The position numbers and the translations under genes are program-made. DNA of 64,000 bases from Hydrogenophaga sp. PBL-H3 (lineage in GTDB: Bacteria; Pseudomonadota; Gammaproteobacteria; Burkholderiales; Burkholderiaceae_C), in contig NZ_CP044972.1 of NCBI RefSeq assembly GCF_010104355.1, positions 2,604,001 through 2,668,000 on the forward strand, in the 5' to 3' direction. Under the pieces are notes generated by a model. It worked only from the letters and a program-made list of their open reading frames with translations, made no database searches and was not told the DNA's origin. Below are positions 35,805-44,637 of this stretch, piece after piece (position 1 is the first letter of the stretch; each line of letters starts with the position of its first letter).

Positions 35805-36830
35805 TCACGCCACCGGGGCAGACAGGGACCGGGTTTCAGCTTCAATGCTCTCTTGCGCCATGCCCCACACCTCGCGCGGCGGCAGGGGCTTCAGGCGGTG
35901 GTCGCTCCAGATCTGGCGCCAGCGCCTTGCGCCGCGCAGGCCGTGGCGCAGGCCCAGCATGTGGCGCGCTATGGCGTACCACGGGCAGCCGTCCTCGGCA
36001 AAGGCGCGCTCCATGTAGGCCACCATCTGCTCCTCCACCGCTTCGCGCGTGATCGTGCTGGGTGCTGCGCCAAAGAAGGCCTCGTCCCACGAGGTGAGCA
36101 GCCAGGGGTTGTGGTACGCCTCGCGGCCCACCATCACACCGTCCACCTGCTGCAGGTGTTCGGCGATCTGCGCGTTGGTGGTGATGCCGCCGTTGATGCC
36201 AATGGTGAGCTGCGGGAAGTCGCGCTTGAGGCGGTAGGCCAGCTCGTAACGCAAAGGGGGCACCTCGCGGTTTTCCTTGGGCGAGAGGCCGTCCAGCCAG
36301 GCATTGCGCGCGTGCACCATGAACACACGGCACCCCGCCTCGCTCACCGTGCCAACGAAGTCGCGCACGAAGTCGTAGCTCTCCACGCGGTCGATGCCGA
36401 TGCGGTGCTTGACCGTGACCGGGATGGACACCGCGTCCACCATGGCTTTCACGCCATTGGCCACCGTGTTCGGCTCGGCCATGAGGCAGGCACCGAAAGC
36501 GCCGCGCTGCACACGATCACTCGGGCAGCCACAGTTGAGGTTGATCTCGTCATAGCCCCACTCCTCGCCCAGCTTCGCGGCCATGGCGAGCTCGGCCGCG
36601 TCGCTGCCACCGAGCTGCAAGGCCACGGGGTGTTCCTCGGCGTTGAAGCGCAGGTGGCGCTGCACGCTGCCATGAGCCAACGCGCCGGTGGTCACCATCT
36701 CGGTGTAGAGCAGGGTCTGCTTCGACAGCAGCCGGTGGAAGTAACGGCAGTGCCGATCGGTCCAGTCCATCATCGGCGCGACCGAGAGGCGCCATGGGTT
36801 GGGTTGTGGGTGGTTGGGGCTGTCAATCAT
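35805..36830 (-). CDS. dusA: tRNA-dihydrouridine(20/20a) synthase DusA
   Basis: This 341-residue flavoenzyme has the TIM barrel of the Dus family: SVAPMMDWTDRHCRYF (residues 16-31), the catalytic cysteine in NLNCGCPSDRVQRGAFGACLM and the FMN-binding GINGGITT and DGVMVGREAYHNPW. It reduces uridines 20 and 20a in the D loop of tRNA. The ATG at 36830 gives the family's normal length. Confidence 0.94.
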   Translation of the reverse strand: MIDSPNHPQPNPWRLSVAPMMDWTDRHCRYFHRLLSKQTLLYTEMVTTGALAHGSVQRHLRFNAEEHPVALQLGGSDAAELAMAAKLGEEWGYDEINLNCGCPSDRVQRGAFGACLMAEPNTVANGVKAMVDAVSIPVTVKHRIGIDRVESYDFVRDFVGTVSEAGCRVFMVHARNAWLDGLSPKENREVPPLRYELAYRLKRDFPQLTIGINGGITTNAQIAEHLQQVDGVMVGREAYHNPWLLTSWDEAFFGAAPSTITREAVEEQMVAYMERAFAEDGCPWYAIARHMLGLRHGLRGARRWRQIWSDHRLKPLPPREVWGMAQESIEAETRSLSAPVA

Positions 36831-36884
36831 CTGAGGGAATCGCTCACGGGCACAGCCTGGAACTGTACCGCGCCACCCTGGCAT

Positions 36885-38090
36885 TCACAGGCGGGCCAGC
36901 AGTTTGGCCACACTCACCACCACCTTCACATCGCCGGGCGCCAGACTTGCCTTGACTTCGAACGCGGGGTCGGTCGTGTCGCGCAGGGCGGGCTCTCCCA
37001 GCGGCAGGCCTTGTCGGCCGACGATGGCGAACACCGCCGGCGCGTTGGCTTTGACGCCGCGCCTGGCCACCACGGCGAGTTCCCCGCTGGCCAGGCGCAC
37101 ATAGCTGCCGGGTGGATAGAAGCCGATGTTCTTGATGAACAGCGCGCCCAACGGATCGGGGGTGAGGTCGGCGCCCAGGTACAGCTCGCGTGCCACCTGC
37201 TGCGAAAGCAGCCCACCCCGGCTCTTGCGTGGGCTGATGCAGGCCACGTACACGTCGGCCATCTGCAGGAGGCGGTGGGCGGTGCCGCTGGCCTGTTTGC
37301 CCGCCGGGTAGCCCTGTCCGTCGGGGCGCTCGTGGTGTTCTTCCACCAGTTGCAGCCAGGTCGCATCCGCCACGCCGAGCTGGCGCAGCACCTCTGCGCT
37401 GCGCTGGGGGTGCTCCCGCACGGTCTTGCGCTGCTGCTCCGACAGCGGCCCCGCCTGGCGTGCCATGTCATCGTGCGCGCGGGTCATGCCGATGTTCATC
37501 GTCAGGGCCGCGCGCGACAGCCTGAGCTGGTCGGCACTCACCATGCCGGCCGACGGCCCCACCAGGGCGCACAGCCCGGCGGTGAGCAGCGCATGCGTGG
37601 CGCTGTAGTGCATGCGCGCATCGAACAGCAGTTGCACCAGCACCAGCAGGCTGTCGTCAGGGTGCTCGCGCCAGAGCTTTTCGGTCCGTGCGTCCAGGCG
37701 GTCCAGCCGCTCCATGAACTGGCTGGCCTCGCCGCCCTGGTGCAGCAATGTCGTGAGCGCGGCGTGGATGTCGGGCCAGGCTTCGGTGGGGGCAAGATCG
37801 TCGCGCGCCTGCGCCTTGTCGTGCACGGGCACCATGGCGTCGAGCCCGACGATGCGACTGAGCGATTCGTTGCTGCGCACCATGCGGTCCAGCGCCGCGG
37901 TGTAGCTGTAGCTCAGGGCTTGCCAGTCGGCGGACAGCACCATGGGCGTGTGCAACATGAGATGGCCGCGGTGCTGCTCGGACGTGATGGGTTCGCCCTT
38001 GCGCAGCAACAGCACGCCCTTGGGGTCCCAGATGTTCACGGGCACCGGCTGGTTGAGTGCCAGGGATTCCAGGGGAAGCGGCTTGTACAT
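36885..38090 (-). CDS. HD-GYP-like protein with a degenerate HD dyad
   Basis: This 401-residue cytoplasmic protein has the HD-GYP helical bundle in residues 155-300: HYSATHALLTAG (161-172), REHPQRSAEVLRQLG, EHHERPDGQGYPAG (251-264) and ADVYVACI. The canonical HD of LHDIGK is replaced by MN at residues 198-199 (LTMNIGM). It is therefore probably a weak or inactive cyclic-di-GMP phosphodiesterase, or a binding protein. The N-terminal 100 residues are unassigned. The start at 38090 (MYKPLPLESL) was chosen because the open frame upstream runs through phaB and its terminator. Confidence 0.8.
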   Translation of the reverse strand: MYKPLPLESLALNQPVPVNIWDPKGVLLLRKGEPITSEQHRGHLMLHTPMVLSADWQALSYSYTAALDRMVRSNESLSRIVGLDAMVPVHDKAQARDDLAPTEAWPDIHAALTTLLHQGGEASQFMERLDRLDARTEKLWREHPDDSLLVLVQLLFDARMHYSATHALLTAGLCALVGPSAGMVSADQLRLSRAALTMNIGMTRAHDDMARQAGPLSEQQRKTVREHPQRSAEVLRQLGVADATWLQLVEEHHERPDGQGYPAGKQASGTAHRLLQMADVYVACISPRKSRGGLLSQQVARELYLGADLTPDPLGALFIKNIGFYPPGSYVRLASGELAVVARRGVKANAPAVFAIVGRQGLPLGEPALRDTTDPAFEVKASLAPGDVKVVVSVAKLLARL

Positions 38091-38151
38091 CGCAGCAATA
38101 TAAACGCGCTGCCCGAGCCACGATCGCTTGAATACCGCCCGAAAACGCCCA

Positions 38152-38176
38152 CAAAAAACCCCGCCGAAGCGGGGTT
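38152..38176 (-). terminator. Rho-independent terminator of the phaC-phaA-phaB operon
   Basis: An 8-bp stem (AACCCCGC/GCGGGGTT) with a CGAA loop (read TTCG on the minus strand) is followed by a T run on the minus strand, 21 bases after the phaB stop. Confidence 0.9.
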
Positions 38177-38197
38177 GGTCGTCTGCGCACGGCAGGC

Positions 38198-38935
38198 TCA
38201 GCCCATGTGCAGGCCGCCGTTGACCGAGAAGTCCGCGCCGGTGGCGTAGCCGCCATCTTCGCTGGCCAGCCAGGCGATGATGGAGGCGATCTCGCCGGGT
38301 TCGCCCAGGCGCTTCACGGGCACGGTGGCCACGATCTTCTCCAGCACGTCGGGCCGGATGGCCTTGACCATGTCGGTGCCGATGTAGCCCGGGCTCACGG
38401 TGTTGACCGTCACGCCCTTGTTGGCCAGCTCCTGCGCCAGCGCCATCGAGAAACCGTGCATGCCGGCCTTGGCGGCCGAGTAGTTGGTCTGGCCGGCCTG
38501 GCCTTTTTCGCCGTTGACCGACGAAATGTTGATGATGCGGCCCCAGCCTTTTTCGACCATGTCGGCCACGACCTGCTTGGTCACGTTGAACATGGAGTTG
38601 AGGTTGGTCTCGATGACGGCGTCCCAGTCTTCGCGCGACATCTTCAGGAACATGCGGTCGCGCGTGATGCCGGCGTTGTTCACCAGCACGTCGATGGTGC
38701 CGTGCTCGGCCTTGGTCTTGGTGAAGGCTTCCACGGTGGAAGCCCAGTCGCCGACGTTGCCGACCGAGGCGTAAAACGAGAAACCCAGGGCTTGCTGCTC
38801 GTCCAGCCATTTCTTGAAGTCGCGTGTGGGGCCGCAACCGGCAATGACCTTGAAGCCTTCCTTGTGCAGGCGCTGGCAGATGGCGGTACCGATGCCACCC
38901 ATGCCACCGGTGACGTACGCTACTTTTTGACTCAT
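38198..38935 (-). CDS. phaB: Acetoacetyl-CoA reductase
   Basis: This 245-residue short-chain dehydrogenase opens with the NADPH motif VTGGMGGIGTAIC (residues 8-20). It has NNAGITRD, catalytic Ser in ISSVNGEKG and YSAAKAGMHGF with Tyr and Lys, then VSPGYIGTDMVKAI. It reduces acetoacetyl-CoA to (R)-3-hydroxybutyryl-CoA for PHB synthesis. It is the third gene of phaC-phaA-phaB. Confidence 0.95.
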   Translation of the reverse strand: MSQKVAYVTGGMGGIGTAICQRLHKEGFKVIAGCGPTRDFKKWLDEQQALGFSFYASVGNVGDWASTVEAFTKTKAEHGTIDVLVNNAGITRDRMFLKMSREDWDAVIETNLNSMFNVTKQVVADMVEKGWGRIINISSVNGEKGQAGQTNYSAAKAGMHGFSMALAQELANKGVTVNTVSPGYIGTDMVKAIRPDVLEKIVATVPVKRLGEPGEIASIIAWLASEDGGYATGADFSVNGGLHMG

Positions 38936-39016
38936 TCGGGGTTCTCCTCTGGTTTGTGTGTGTTGGATTGCGGGGCGCACGTGACCCCGCAACAGGCTTT
39001 TGAATCTACCGGCAAA

Positions 39017-40195
39017 TCAGCGTTCGACCGCGAGGGAAACCCCCATGCCGCCACCGATACACAAGGCCGCCACGCCCTTTTTCGCGTCGCGGCGGATCAT
39101 TTCGTGCAGCAGCGTCACCAGGATGCGACAACCGGACGCTCCGATGGGGTGACCGATGGCGATCGCACCGCCGTTGACGTTGACGCGCGCGGGGTCAATG
39201 TCCAGCGCCTTGTTGACGGCGCAGGCCTGGGCGGCAAAGGCTTCGTTGAGCTCGAACAGGTCCACGTCGGACGCTTTCCAGCCGGCGCGCGCCAAGGCCT
39301 TCTGCGAGGCCGGCACCGGGCCCATGCCCATGGTGGCCGGGTCCAGGCCACTGGTGCCGAACGCAGCGATGCGCGCCAGCGGCTTGAGGCCCAGCGCAGC
39401 GGCTTTCTTCGCCGACATCACCATCACGGCGGCAGCACCATCGTTCAGGCCGGAGGCGTTGCCGGCGGTCACGGAGCCGGCTTTGTCGAAGGCGGGGCGC
39501 AGACCGGCCAGGGCTTCGGCGTTGGTTTTTTTGTTGATGAACTCGTCGCTGTCGAACACAACCGGGTCGCCCTTGCGCTGCGGAATGCTCACGCCGACGA
39601 TCTCGTCCTTGAACTTGCCGGCGTCCTGCGCAGCGCTGGCCTTTTGCTGGCTGCCCAGGGCCAGCGCGTCCTGCGCGTCGCGGCTGATGCCGTGGGCCTT
39701 GGCCACGTTTTCAGCGGTGATGCCCATGTGGTACTGGTTGTAGACGTCCCACAGGCCGTCAACGATCATGGTGTCGATCATCTTCCAGTCGCCCATGCGC
39801 TGGCCGTCGCGGCTGCCGTTGAGCACGTGAGGGCTGGCACTCATGTTTTCCTGGCCACCGGCAATCACGATCTCGCTGTCACCCCAGGCCACGGCCTGCG
39901 CGGCCAGCATCACAGCCTTGAGGCCGGAGCCGCAGACGGCGTTGATGGTGAGCGCCGGCGTTTCCTTCGCCACACCGGCTTTCATCATGGCCTGGCGCGC
40001 CGGGTTCTGGCCCACGCCCGCAGCCAAAACCTGACCCATGATCACTTCGCCGATCACATCGGCCGGCAGGCCGGTGCGCTCCAGCATCGCCTTGATGACG
40101 ATGCTGCCAAGCTCGGTGGCGGGGGTCTTGGCGAGCGAGCCGCCGAACTTGCCGACAGCGGTGCGGGCGGCTGAAACGATGACGATGTCTTCCAT
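39017..40195 (-). CDS. phaA: Acetyl-CoA acetyltransferase (beta-ketothiolase)
   Basis: This 392-residue thiolase has the acyl-binding cysteine in INAVCGSGLKAV (near residue 89), GGQENMS, and the C-terminal base region GGAIAIGHPIGASGCRI and CIGGGMGVSLAVER. It condenses two acetyl-CoA to acetoacetyl-CoA. The start at 40195 (MEDIVIVSAARTAVGKFGG) is the family's usual opening; the preceding open frame is repeat-derived. An inverted repeat separates it from phaC. Confidence 0.95.
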   Translation of the reverse strand: MEDIVIVSAARTAVGKFGGSLAKTPATELGSIVIKAMLERTGLPADVIGEVIMGQVLAAGVGQNPARQAMMKAGVAKETPALTINAVCGSGLKAVMLAAQAVAWGDSEIVIAGGQENMSASPHVLNGSRDGQRMGDWKMIDTMIVDGLWDVYNQYHMGITAENVAKAHGISRDAQDALALGSQQKASAAQDAGKFKDEIVGVSIPQRKGDPVVFDSDEFINKKTNAEALAGLRPAFDKAGSVTAGNASGLNDGAAAVMVMSAKKAAALGLKPLARIAAFGTSGLDPATMGMGPVPASQKALARAGWKASDVDLFELNEAFAAQACAVNKALDIDPARVNVNGGAIAIGHPIGASGCRILVTLLHEMIRRDAKKGVAALCIGGGMGVSLAVER

Positions 40196-40230
40196 GGGTT
40201 TGCTCCTTGTTGTGCTGAAAAAAACGACTC

Positions 40231-40301
40231 CGCTCGCCCTGAGCCTGTCGAAGGGCATCCAGCGGTGCTGGCGGGGGCTTCGACAGGCTCAGCCCGAATG
40301 G
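40231..40301. repeat. Interspersed inverted repeat (copy 2), between phaC and phaA
   Basis: The left arm (40231-40256, containing CCTGAGCCTGTCGAAGGGC) and the right arm (40276-40301, containing GCTTCGACAGGCTCAGCCC) match the elements at 29273 and 51730. The transcript would fold into a long hairpin inside the operon, which may affect the ratio of PhaC to PhaA mRNA. Confidence 0.85.
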
Positions 40302-40318
40302 TCACTACTTGATCGGTA

Positions 40319-42172
40319 TCAGGCTTTCGCTTTCACGTATCGGCCAGGCGCGGGCTCGATGACCGCGTAGGTCTTGCCCTTGCCGTAGGTCTTGGGCGCT
40401 GCAATTTGTTTGCCAGCCTGGGGCTTGAGCCAGGCAGCCCAGTCGGTCCACCAGCTGCCCGGTTGTTCATCGGCGCTGGCGATCCACTCGTTCACGTCTT
40501 TCGGGAACTGGGTGCTGGAGCCGATCCAGTGGCTGCGTTTCTTCTTGCTTGCCGGGTTGATCACGCCGGCAATGTGGCCCGAGGCGCCCATGACGAAGCG
40601 CTTCTTGCCCGGGAACACCTGGGTGCTCGCGTAGGCGCCACCAATGGGCACGATGTGGTCTTCGCGCGAGCCGTAGATGTAGACCGGCAGCTTGACCTGA
40701 CGGAAGTCGATCTTCTCGCCACACACGGTCATCTTGCCGGGCTTGACGAGGTTGTTCTCCAGGTACATCTGGCGCAGGTAGCGCGCGTAGTAAGGGCCTG
40801 GCAAATTGGTGCTGTCGGAGTTCCAGTACAGCAGGTCGAACGGCGGCGGTGTCTCGCCCTTAAGGTAGTTGCCCACCACGTAGTTCCACACCAGGTCGTT
40901 CGGGCGCAGGAAGCTGAAGGTGGTGGCCAGGTCGCGCCCGGGCATGAGGCCGCCGTCGGCGAACTGCATCTCGCGGTACTTGACGAAGTTGTCGTCGATG
41001 AACACGTCGAGGATGCCGGTGTCGGTGAAATCGAGCAGCGTGGTGAGGAAGGTGGCACAGTTCACCGGCTCCTCGCCGCGCGCGGCCAGCACGGCCAGCG
41101 CCGTGCCCAGCATGGTGCCGCCCACGCAGAAGCCCAGTGCGTTGATGGTCTCGGCGCCCGTGATGTCCTGCGTGATGCCGATCGCCTTGATCACCGCGTC
41201 TTCGATGTACTGGTCCCAGGTGGCCTTGGCCAGCGATTCGTCCGGGTTGCGCCAGCTCACCACGAAGGTGCGGTGACCCTGCTCCACGCAATAGCGGATC
41301 AACGAGTTCTCGGGCTGCAGATCGAGGATGTAGAACTTGTTGATGCAGGGTGGCACCAGCAGGAAGGGCCGCTCGAACACCTTGGTCGTGAGCGGCTTGT
41401 ATTCGATCAGCTGGAACAGTTCGTTCTCGAACACCACCGCGCCCTCGGTGGTGGCCACGTTCTTGCCCACTTCGAAAACGCTCTCGTCGGTCATGGACAC
41501 ATGGCCCTGCTTCATGTCGTGAAGCAGGTTGGCCATGCCCTTGGCGATGCTCTCGCCTTTGGTCTCGATGGCTTTCTTCTGCGCTTCGGCGTTGAAAGCC
41601 AGGAAGTTGCTCGGCGCACTGGCATCGATCCACTGCTGCACCGCGAAGCGGACGCGCGTGCGCGTCTTGGCATCGCCCTGCACCGCATCGGCCAGGGCCA
41701 TGAGCGTGCGTGCATTGAGCAAATAGGCCGCCGCCGAAAACGCTGCCATCGGGTTGCTGGCCCAGGCATCGGCGGCGAACCGGCGATCGCCCTCGGGTTT
41801 GACGGCGCCGCCCTGATTCCACAACCCGGCCACGTCCTTGAGGTACTGGTTCTGGACTTCGAGCAGCTTCGCCGGATCAAAACTCACCTGCTGGCCAGCC
41901 GCGTTCTTGAACATGTCGCCCATGCCCGGCATGGCGGGCATGCCGGGAAAAGCCGCACCCGCGGTGGGCATGGCCATACCGAACGGGTTGGCCGCACCGG
42001 CCTGCGGCATGAAGGCCTTGAATGCGGCAAAGGGGTCGGTCGCGCCTGGCTTCGCGTGGGCGGCGGCACCCGGGAAAGCCTGAGCCACCTGGGTCCATTG
42101 CTGAATGAGGTTTTGCTGAAACGCGTTGGCCGTCTCCAGCCAGTCGGTGGGTGGGGTTTTGCCCGATGTCAT
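40319..42172 (-). CDS. phaC: Class I polyhydroxyalkanoate synthase
   Basis: This 617-residue granule-associated polymerase has the nucleophile motif GFCVGGT (cysteine in the Gly-X-Cys-X-Gly lipase box), VPPCINKFYILDL upstream, the catalytic Asp in YGSREDHIVP and His in GASGHIAGVINP. Residues 1-95 form a variable N-terminal domain with an AFPGMPAMPGM-like Gly/Pro/Met-rich segment. It polymerises (R)-3-hydroxyacyl-CoA. The start at 42172 has GGAGA just upstream; the first gene of the operon. Confidence 0.95.
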   Translation of the reverse strand: MTSGKTPPTDWLETANAFQQNLIQQWTQVAQAFPGAAAHAKPGATDPFAAFKAFMPQAGAANPFGMAMPTAGAAFPGMPAMPGMGDMFKNAAGQQVSFDPAKLLEVQNQYLKDVAGLWNQGGAVKPEGDRRFAADAWASNPMAAFSAAAYLLNARTLMALADAVQGDAKTRTRVRFAVQQWIDASAPSNFLAFNAEAQKKAIETKGESIAKGMANLLHDMKQGHVSMTDESVFEVGKNVATTEGAVVFENELFQLIEYKPLTTKVFERPFLLVPPCINKFYILDLQPENSLIRYCVEQGHRTFVVSWRNPDESLAKATWDQYIEDAVIKAIGITQDITGAETINALGFCVGGTMLGTALAVLAARGEEPVNCATFLTTLLDFTDTGILDVFIDDNFVKYREMQFADGGLMPGRDLATTFSFLRPNDLVWNYVVGNYLKGETPPPFDLLYWNSDSTNLPGPYYARYLRQMYLENNLVKPGKMTVCGEKIDFRQVKLPVYIYGSREDHIVPIGGAYASTQVFPGKKRFVMGASGHIAGVINPASKKKRSHWIGSSTQFPKDVNEWIASADEQPGSWWTDWAAWLKPQAGKQIAAPKTYGKGKTYAVIEPAPGRYVKAKA

Positions 42173-42273
42173 GCTGGTCTCCTGTGCCTTTGTGTGCGGC
42201 TTATCATCCCCGCGCTGGGGAAACATTTCCGGGTTTTTCCCAGTATCTGCGTGGCGGCTTCCAGCAGACTGAC

Positions 42274-42630
42274 ATGGTTTCCCGGTCTGCAAGGATCGCT
42301 GTGTACCTGGTCGTGATTGGTTGGATGTATGTTGTTCTGATGATGTCGGTGGCAGAAGCGACCAACACCACAGGCTCGGTCCTCGGAGCCATTGTGACCT
42401 TTTTTCTTTACGGTCTGCTGCCCGTGGTACTGGTGGTTTACCTGATGCGAACGCCTGCGCGGCGCAAGGCCATCAGGGCGCGCGAAGCCGCCGAACACCA
42501 GGCGCAGATGTCCCGGCTGGCGGCCAACGCAGCGCCTGAGGCGACGACCTCAATCGATCCAGATGCAGGCGGCCATGCGCCCGGTGCTGCCGAGGATGAC
42601 CGCATCGCGCCGGTGCGAAAAGAATCTTGA
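42274..42630 (+). CDS. Small two-span membrane protein, 118 residues
   Basis: Two hydrophobic helices (residues 10-30, VYLVVIGWMYVVLMMSVAEA, and 36-58, VLGAIVTFFLYGLLPVVLVVY) are followed by a basic RRKAIRAREAAEH segment and an acidic tail. This layout is common in short Burkholderiales proteins of unknown function. It is divergent from phaC. Its 3' end overlaps the convergent pgeF gene by 81 bases. Confidence 0.75.
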   Translation: MVSRSARIAVYLVVIGWMYVVLMMSVAEATNTTGSVLGAIVTFFLYGLLPVVLVVYLMRTPARRKAIRAREAAEHQAQMSRLAANAAPEATTSIDPDAGGHAPGAAEDDRIAPVRKES

Positions 42631-43320
42631 AGCCTGTGTGACGGTGCACCACGCCGGTGAGCCGTCATTGCCGTGCACGTTGGTGATGCCCACGGCCCGC
42701 AGCCGGCGCCGTGCCAACGCAGGCAGATCGGCAAGGAACTTGCCCTTGCCGAGCGGCCAGAAGTGCGCTGCGGCCCCGTGGTCGACCGCAACAAACGCCT
42801 CGCACACGTCAGCCCCGACTTCGAAAGCCCGCGGCCCGATGCAGGGACCCAGCCAGGCCATGAGCTCGCCCTCGCCCGCGGCATTGTGCAAGGCGCGCGC
42901 GGTGACCTCGATCACACCGTCGACCAGGCCGCGCCAGCCAGCGTGGGCCGCGGCCACCGCGGTGCCCGAGGCATGGGCGAAGAGCACCGGCAGGCAATCG
43001 GCCACCATGATGGTGGCAACCACCCCCGGCCCTTGCACCACGCAGGCATCGGCCACGGCGCCATCGGGCATGTCGGGCGTGAGCCTCACGACCTGCGTTC
43101 CATGCACCTGCTGCAGGAACACCGGACGCGCGGGCGCGGTGAGCGCTGCGAGCCGCTCCCGGTTGCATGCCACGGCCAGAGGCTGATCGCGCACGTGGTC
43201 GCCCAGGTTGAAGCTGTCGAACGGAGCCACGGACACGCCGCCCACCCGCGTGGTGAACAGCGCCCGCACGCCGGGCGGCGCAGGCCAGTCCGGCTGGATG
43301 CCGTCGCCCGCCGGCAGCAT
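42550..43320 (-). CDS. pgeF: Peptidoglycan editing factor/multicopper polyphenol-oxidase-fold protein PgeF (YfiH)
   Basis: This 256-residue protein has the YfiH laccase-like fold: LFTTRVGGVS (residues 21-30), QQVHGTQVVRL, ATIMVADCLPVLF and AAAHAGWRGLVDGVI, then WLGPCIGPRAFEVG, which contain the Cys and His zinc ligands. PgeF removes wrongly incorporated L-serine-containing peptidoglycan precursors, and purine-nucleoside activities have been reported for homologues. It starts at the base where the upstream GST stop ends (TGATG). The last 81 bases overlap the small membrane gene in antisense. Confidence 0.9.
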   Translation of the reverse strand: MLPAGDGIQPDWPAPPGVRALFTTRVGGVSVAPFDSFNLGDHVRDQPLAVACNRERLAALTAPARPVFLQQVHGTQVVRLTPDMPDGAVADACVVQGPGVVATIMVADCLPVLFAHASGTAVAAAHAGWRGLVDGVIEVTARALHNAAGEGELMAWLGPCIGPRAFEVGADVCEAFVAVDHGAAAHFWPLGKGKFLADLPALARRRLRAVGITNVHGNDGSPAWCTVTQASRFFSHRRDAVILGSTGRMAACIWID

Positions 43321-43961
43321 CAGGCCTCCGCGTCCGGGCAGGCCGAGGGCTGGGCCTTCTGGAATGCCGGGTGTTTCATGCAGGCCTCAAAGGCGGCCAT
43401 GGTGCGCGGCAGGCCCGAGAAGTCGACGTTGAACCGTTGACCGTTGAATATCTGCGGGACCAGGCAGCAATCGGCCAGGGTGGGCAACTCACCGTGGCAA
43501 TAGGTGCCGGGGGCCTGCAGCGCGAGTTGACGCTCGAAGGACTCCAGCCCGCTGCGCACCCAGTGGCGGTACCAGGTATTTTTGGTGTCTTCGTCCAGCT
43601 TGAGGTCCTTGCTGAGGTATTTGAGAACGCGCAGGTTGTTGATGGGGTGGATCTCGCAGGCAATGATCTGTGCCAGTGCCCGCACCCGCGCGCGGCCCAG
43701 CGCATCCAGAGGCAGCAGGGCCGGCTGGGGCTGCACCTCGTCGAGGTACTCGATGATGGCCATGGACTGCGTCAGGCGCGTGCCGTCATCCAGCTCGAGC
43801 AGCGGCACCAGGCCCTCCACGGCGATGTCGGTGTAGGCCGATTGCTTGTGTTCGCCCTTGGCCAGGTGGACCGCGTGGTATTCGTAGTCGAGGCCCTTGA
43901 GGGCGAGCGCGATGCGCACGCGAAACGAGGCCGAGGATCGGAAATAGTTGTAGAGCTTCAT
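43320..43961 (-). CDS. maiA: Maleylacetoacetate isomerase / zeta-class glutathione S-transferase
   Basis: This 213-residue protein begins MKLYNYFRSSASFRVRIAL, where SSxxxRVRIAL is the zeta-class active-site Ser motif. A helical C-terminal domain follows (EIHPINNLRVLKYL and WYRHWVRSGLESFE). It isomerises maleylacetoacetate or maleylpyruvate with glutathione. No other tyrosine or gentisate pathway genes sit next to it, although an FAH-family hydrolase lies at 53760. The two could act together but are far apart and regulated separately. Confidence 0.88.
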   Translation of the reverse strand: MKLYNYFRSSASFRVRIALALKGLDYEYHAVHLAKGEHKQSAYTDIAVEGLVPLLELDDGTRLTQSMAIIEYLDEVQPQPALLPLDALGRARVRALAQIIACEIHPINNLRVLKYLSKDLKLDEDTKNTWYRHWVRSGLESFERQLALQAPGTYCHGELPTLADCCLVPQIFNGQRFNVDFSGLPRTMAAFEACMKHPAFQKAQPSACPDAEA

Positions 43962-44062
43962 GCCCGCGAGGATAAACCGTGGGCGGTATCCCGGCGAGGC
44001 CACGGCTGATCGCTATAGTTCTGCGCGGTGCATGTGCATCGATCAGAAAAAAGCGAGACAAC

Positions 44063-44623
44063 ATGAAACTACGCATGGCCACGCTGGCCCTCACGGCGGT
44101 CGTTTTGACCGGCTGCGCCTCGTTCGTGGCGCCCACCTACAGTCCGGACTATCCGAGCATCGACCGGCTCAAGACGAGCCAGCTGGGCAAGATTGCCGTT
44201 GGTGAATTCCAGCCACGCAGCCCCGAGGCACCGGTCAACAAGATCACCCTGCGAGGCGCACCCTTCGTGACGACCCAGGGTTCATTTGCCCAGTACCTGG
44301 AAGAGGCCATCCGCTCCGACCTGACCGAGCTGCGGGTGCTTGACCCCAAGGCCGACACGCGCATCGACGCCACGCTGCTGAAAAACGACATGGACGTGTC
44401 CGGCATCAACACCGGCGAAGGTTTCATGGACGTGCGCTTGAGCGTGATCAAGCGTGGTCAGACCGTGCACGAGAAGATCTACAGCGCCAAGACGCAGTTT
44501 GAATCGAGCTTTGCCGCCGCGGTGGCCGTGCCCAAGGGCCAGAGCGAATACCCGCGCCTGGTGCGCACGCTGCTGCAGACCATCTACGCCGATCCCGCCT
44601 TCATCGCCGCTGTCAAACCTTGA
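44063..44623 (+). CDS. Conserved lipoprotein, 186 residues
   Basis: The signal peptide ends VVLTGC (Cys17 or thereabouts), so the protein is probably outer-membrane anchored. The mature part alternates beta strands and one helix (FAQYLEEAIRSDLTELRVLD), a pattern seen in periplasmic lipoproteins of unknown role. A second lipoprotein gene starts 14 bases after its stop. The start at 44063 was chosen to give a clean signal peptide. Confidence 0.8.
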   Translation: MKLRMATLALTAVVLTGCASFVAPTYSPDYPSIDRLKTSQLGKIAVGEFQPRSPEAPVNKITLRGAPFVTTQGSFAQYLEEAIRSDLTELRVLDPKADTRIDATLLKNDMDVSGINTGEGFMDVRLSVIKRGQTVHEKIYSAKTQFESSFAAAVAVPKGQSEYPRLVRTLLQTIYADPAFIAAVKP

Positions 44624-44637
44624 ACCGAAAGAAACCC

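Noticed and set aside
36885..38837. A 650-residue version of the HD-GYP protein
   Set aside because: The extra N-terminal part runs through phaB in another frame and through the phaCAB terminator. The 401-residue form beginning at 38090 is the sensible gene.
35730..42316. Long plus-strand frames of 839, 655 and 636 residues
   Set aside because: They lie antisense to dusA/HD-GYP, phaB/phaA and phaC; no motifs are seen and they follow codon-position bias of the real genes.
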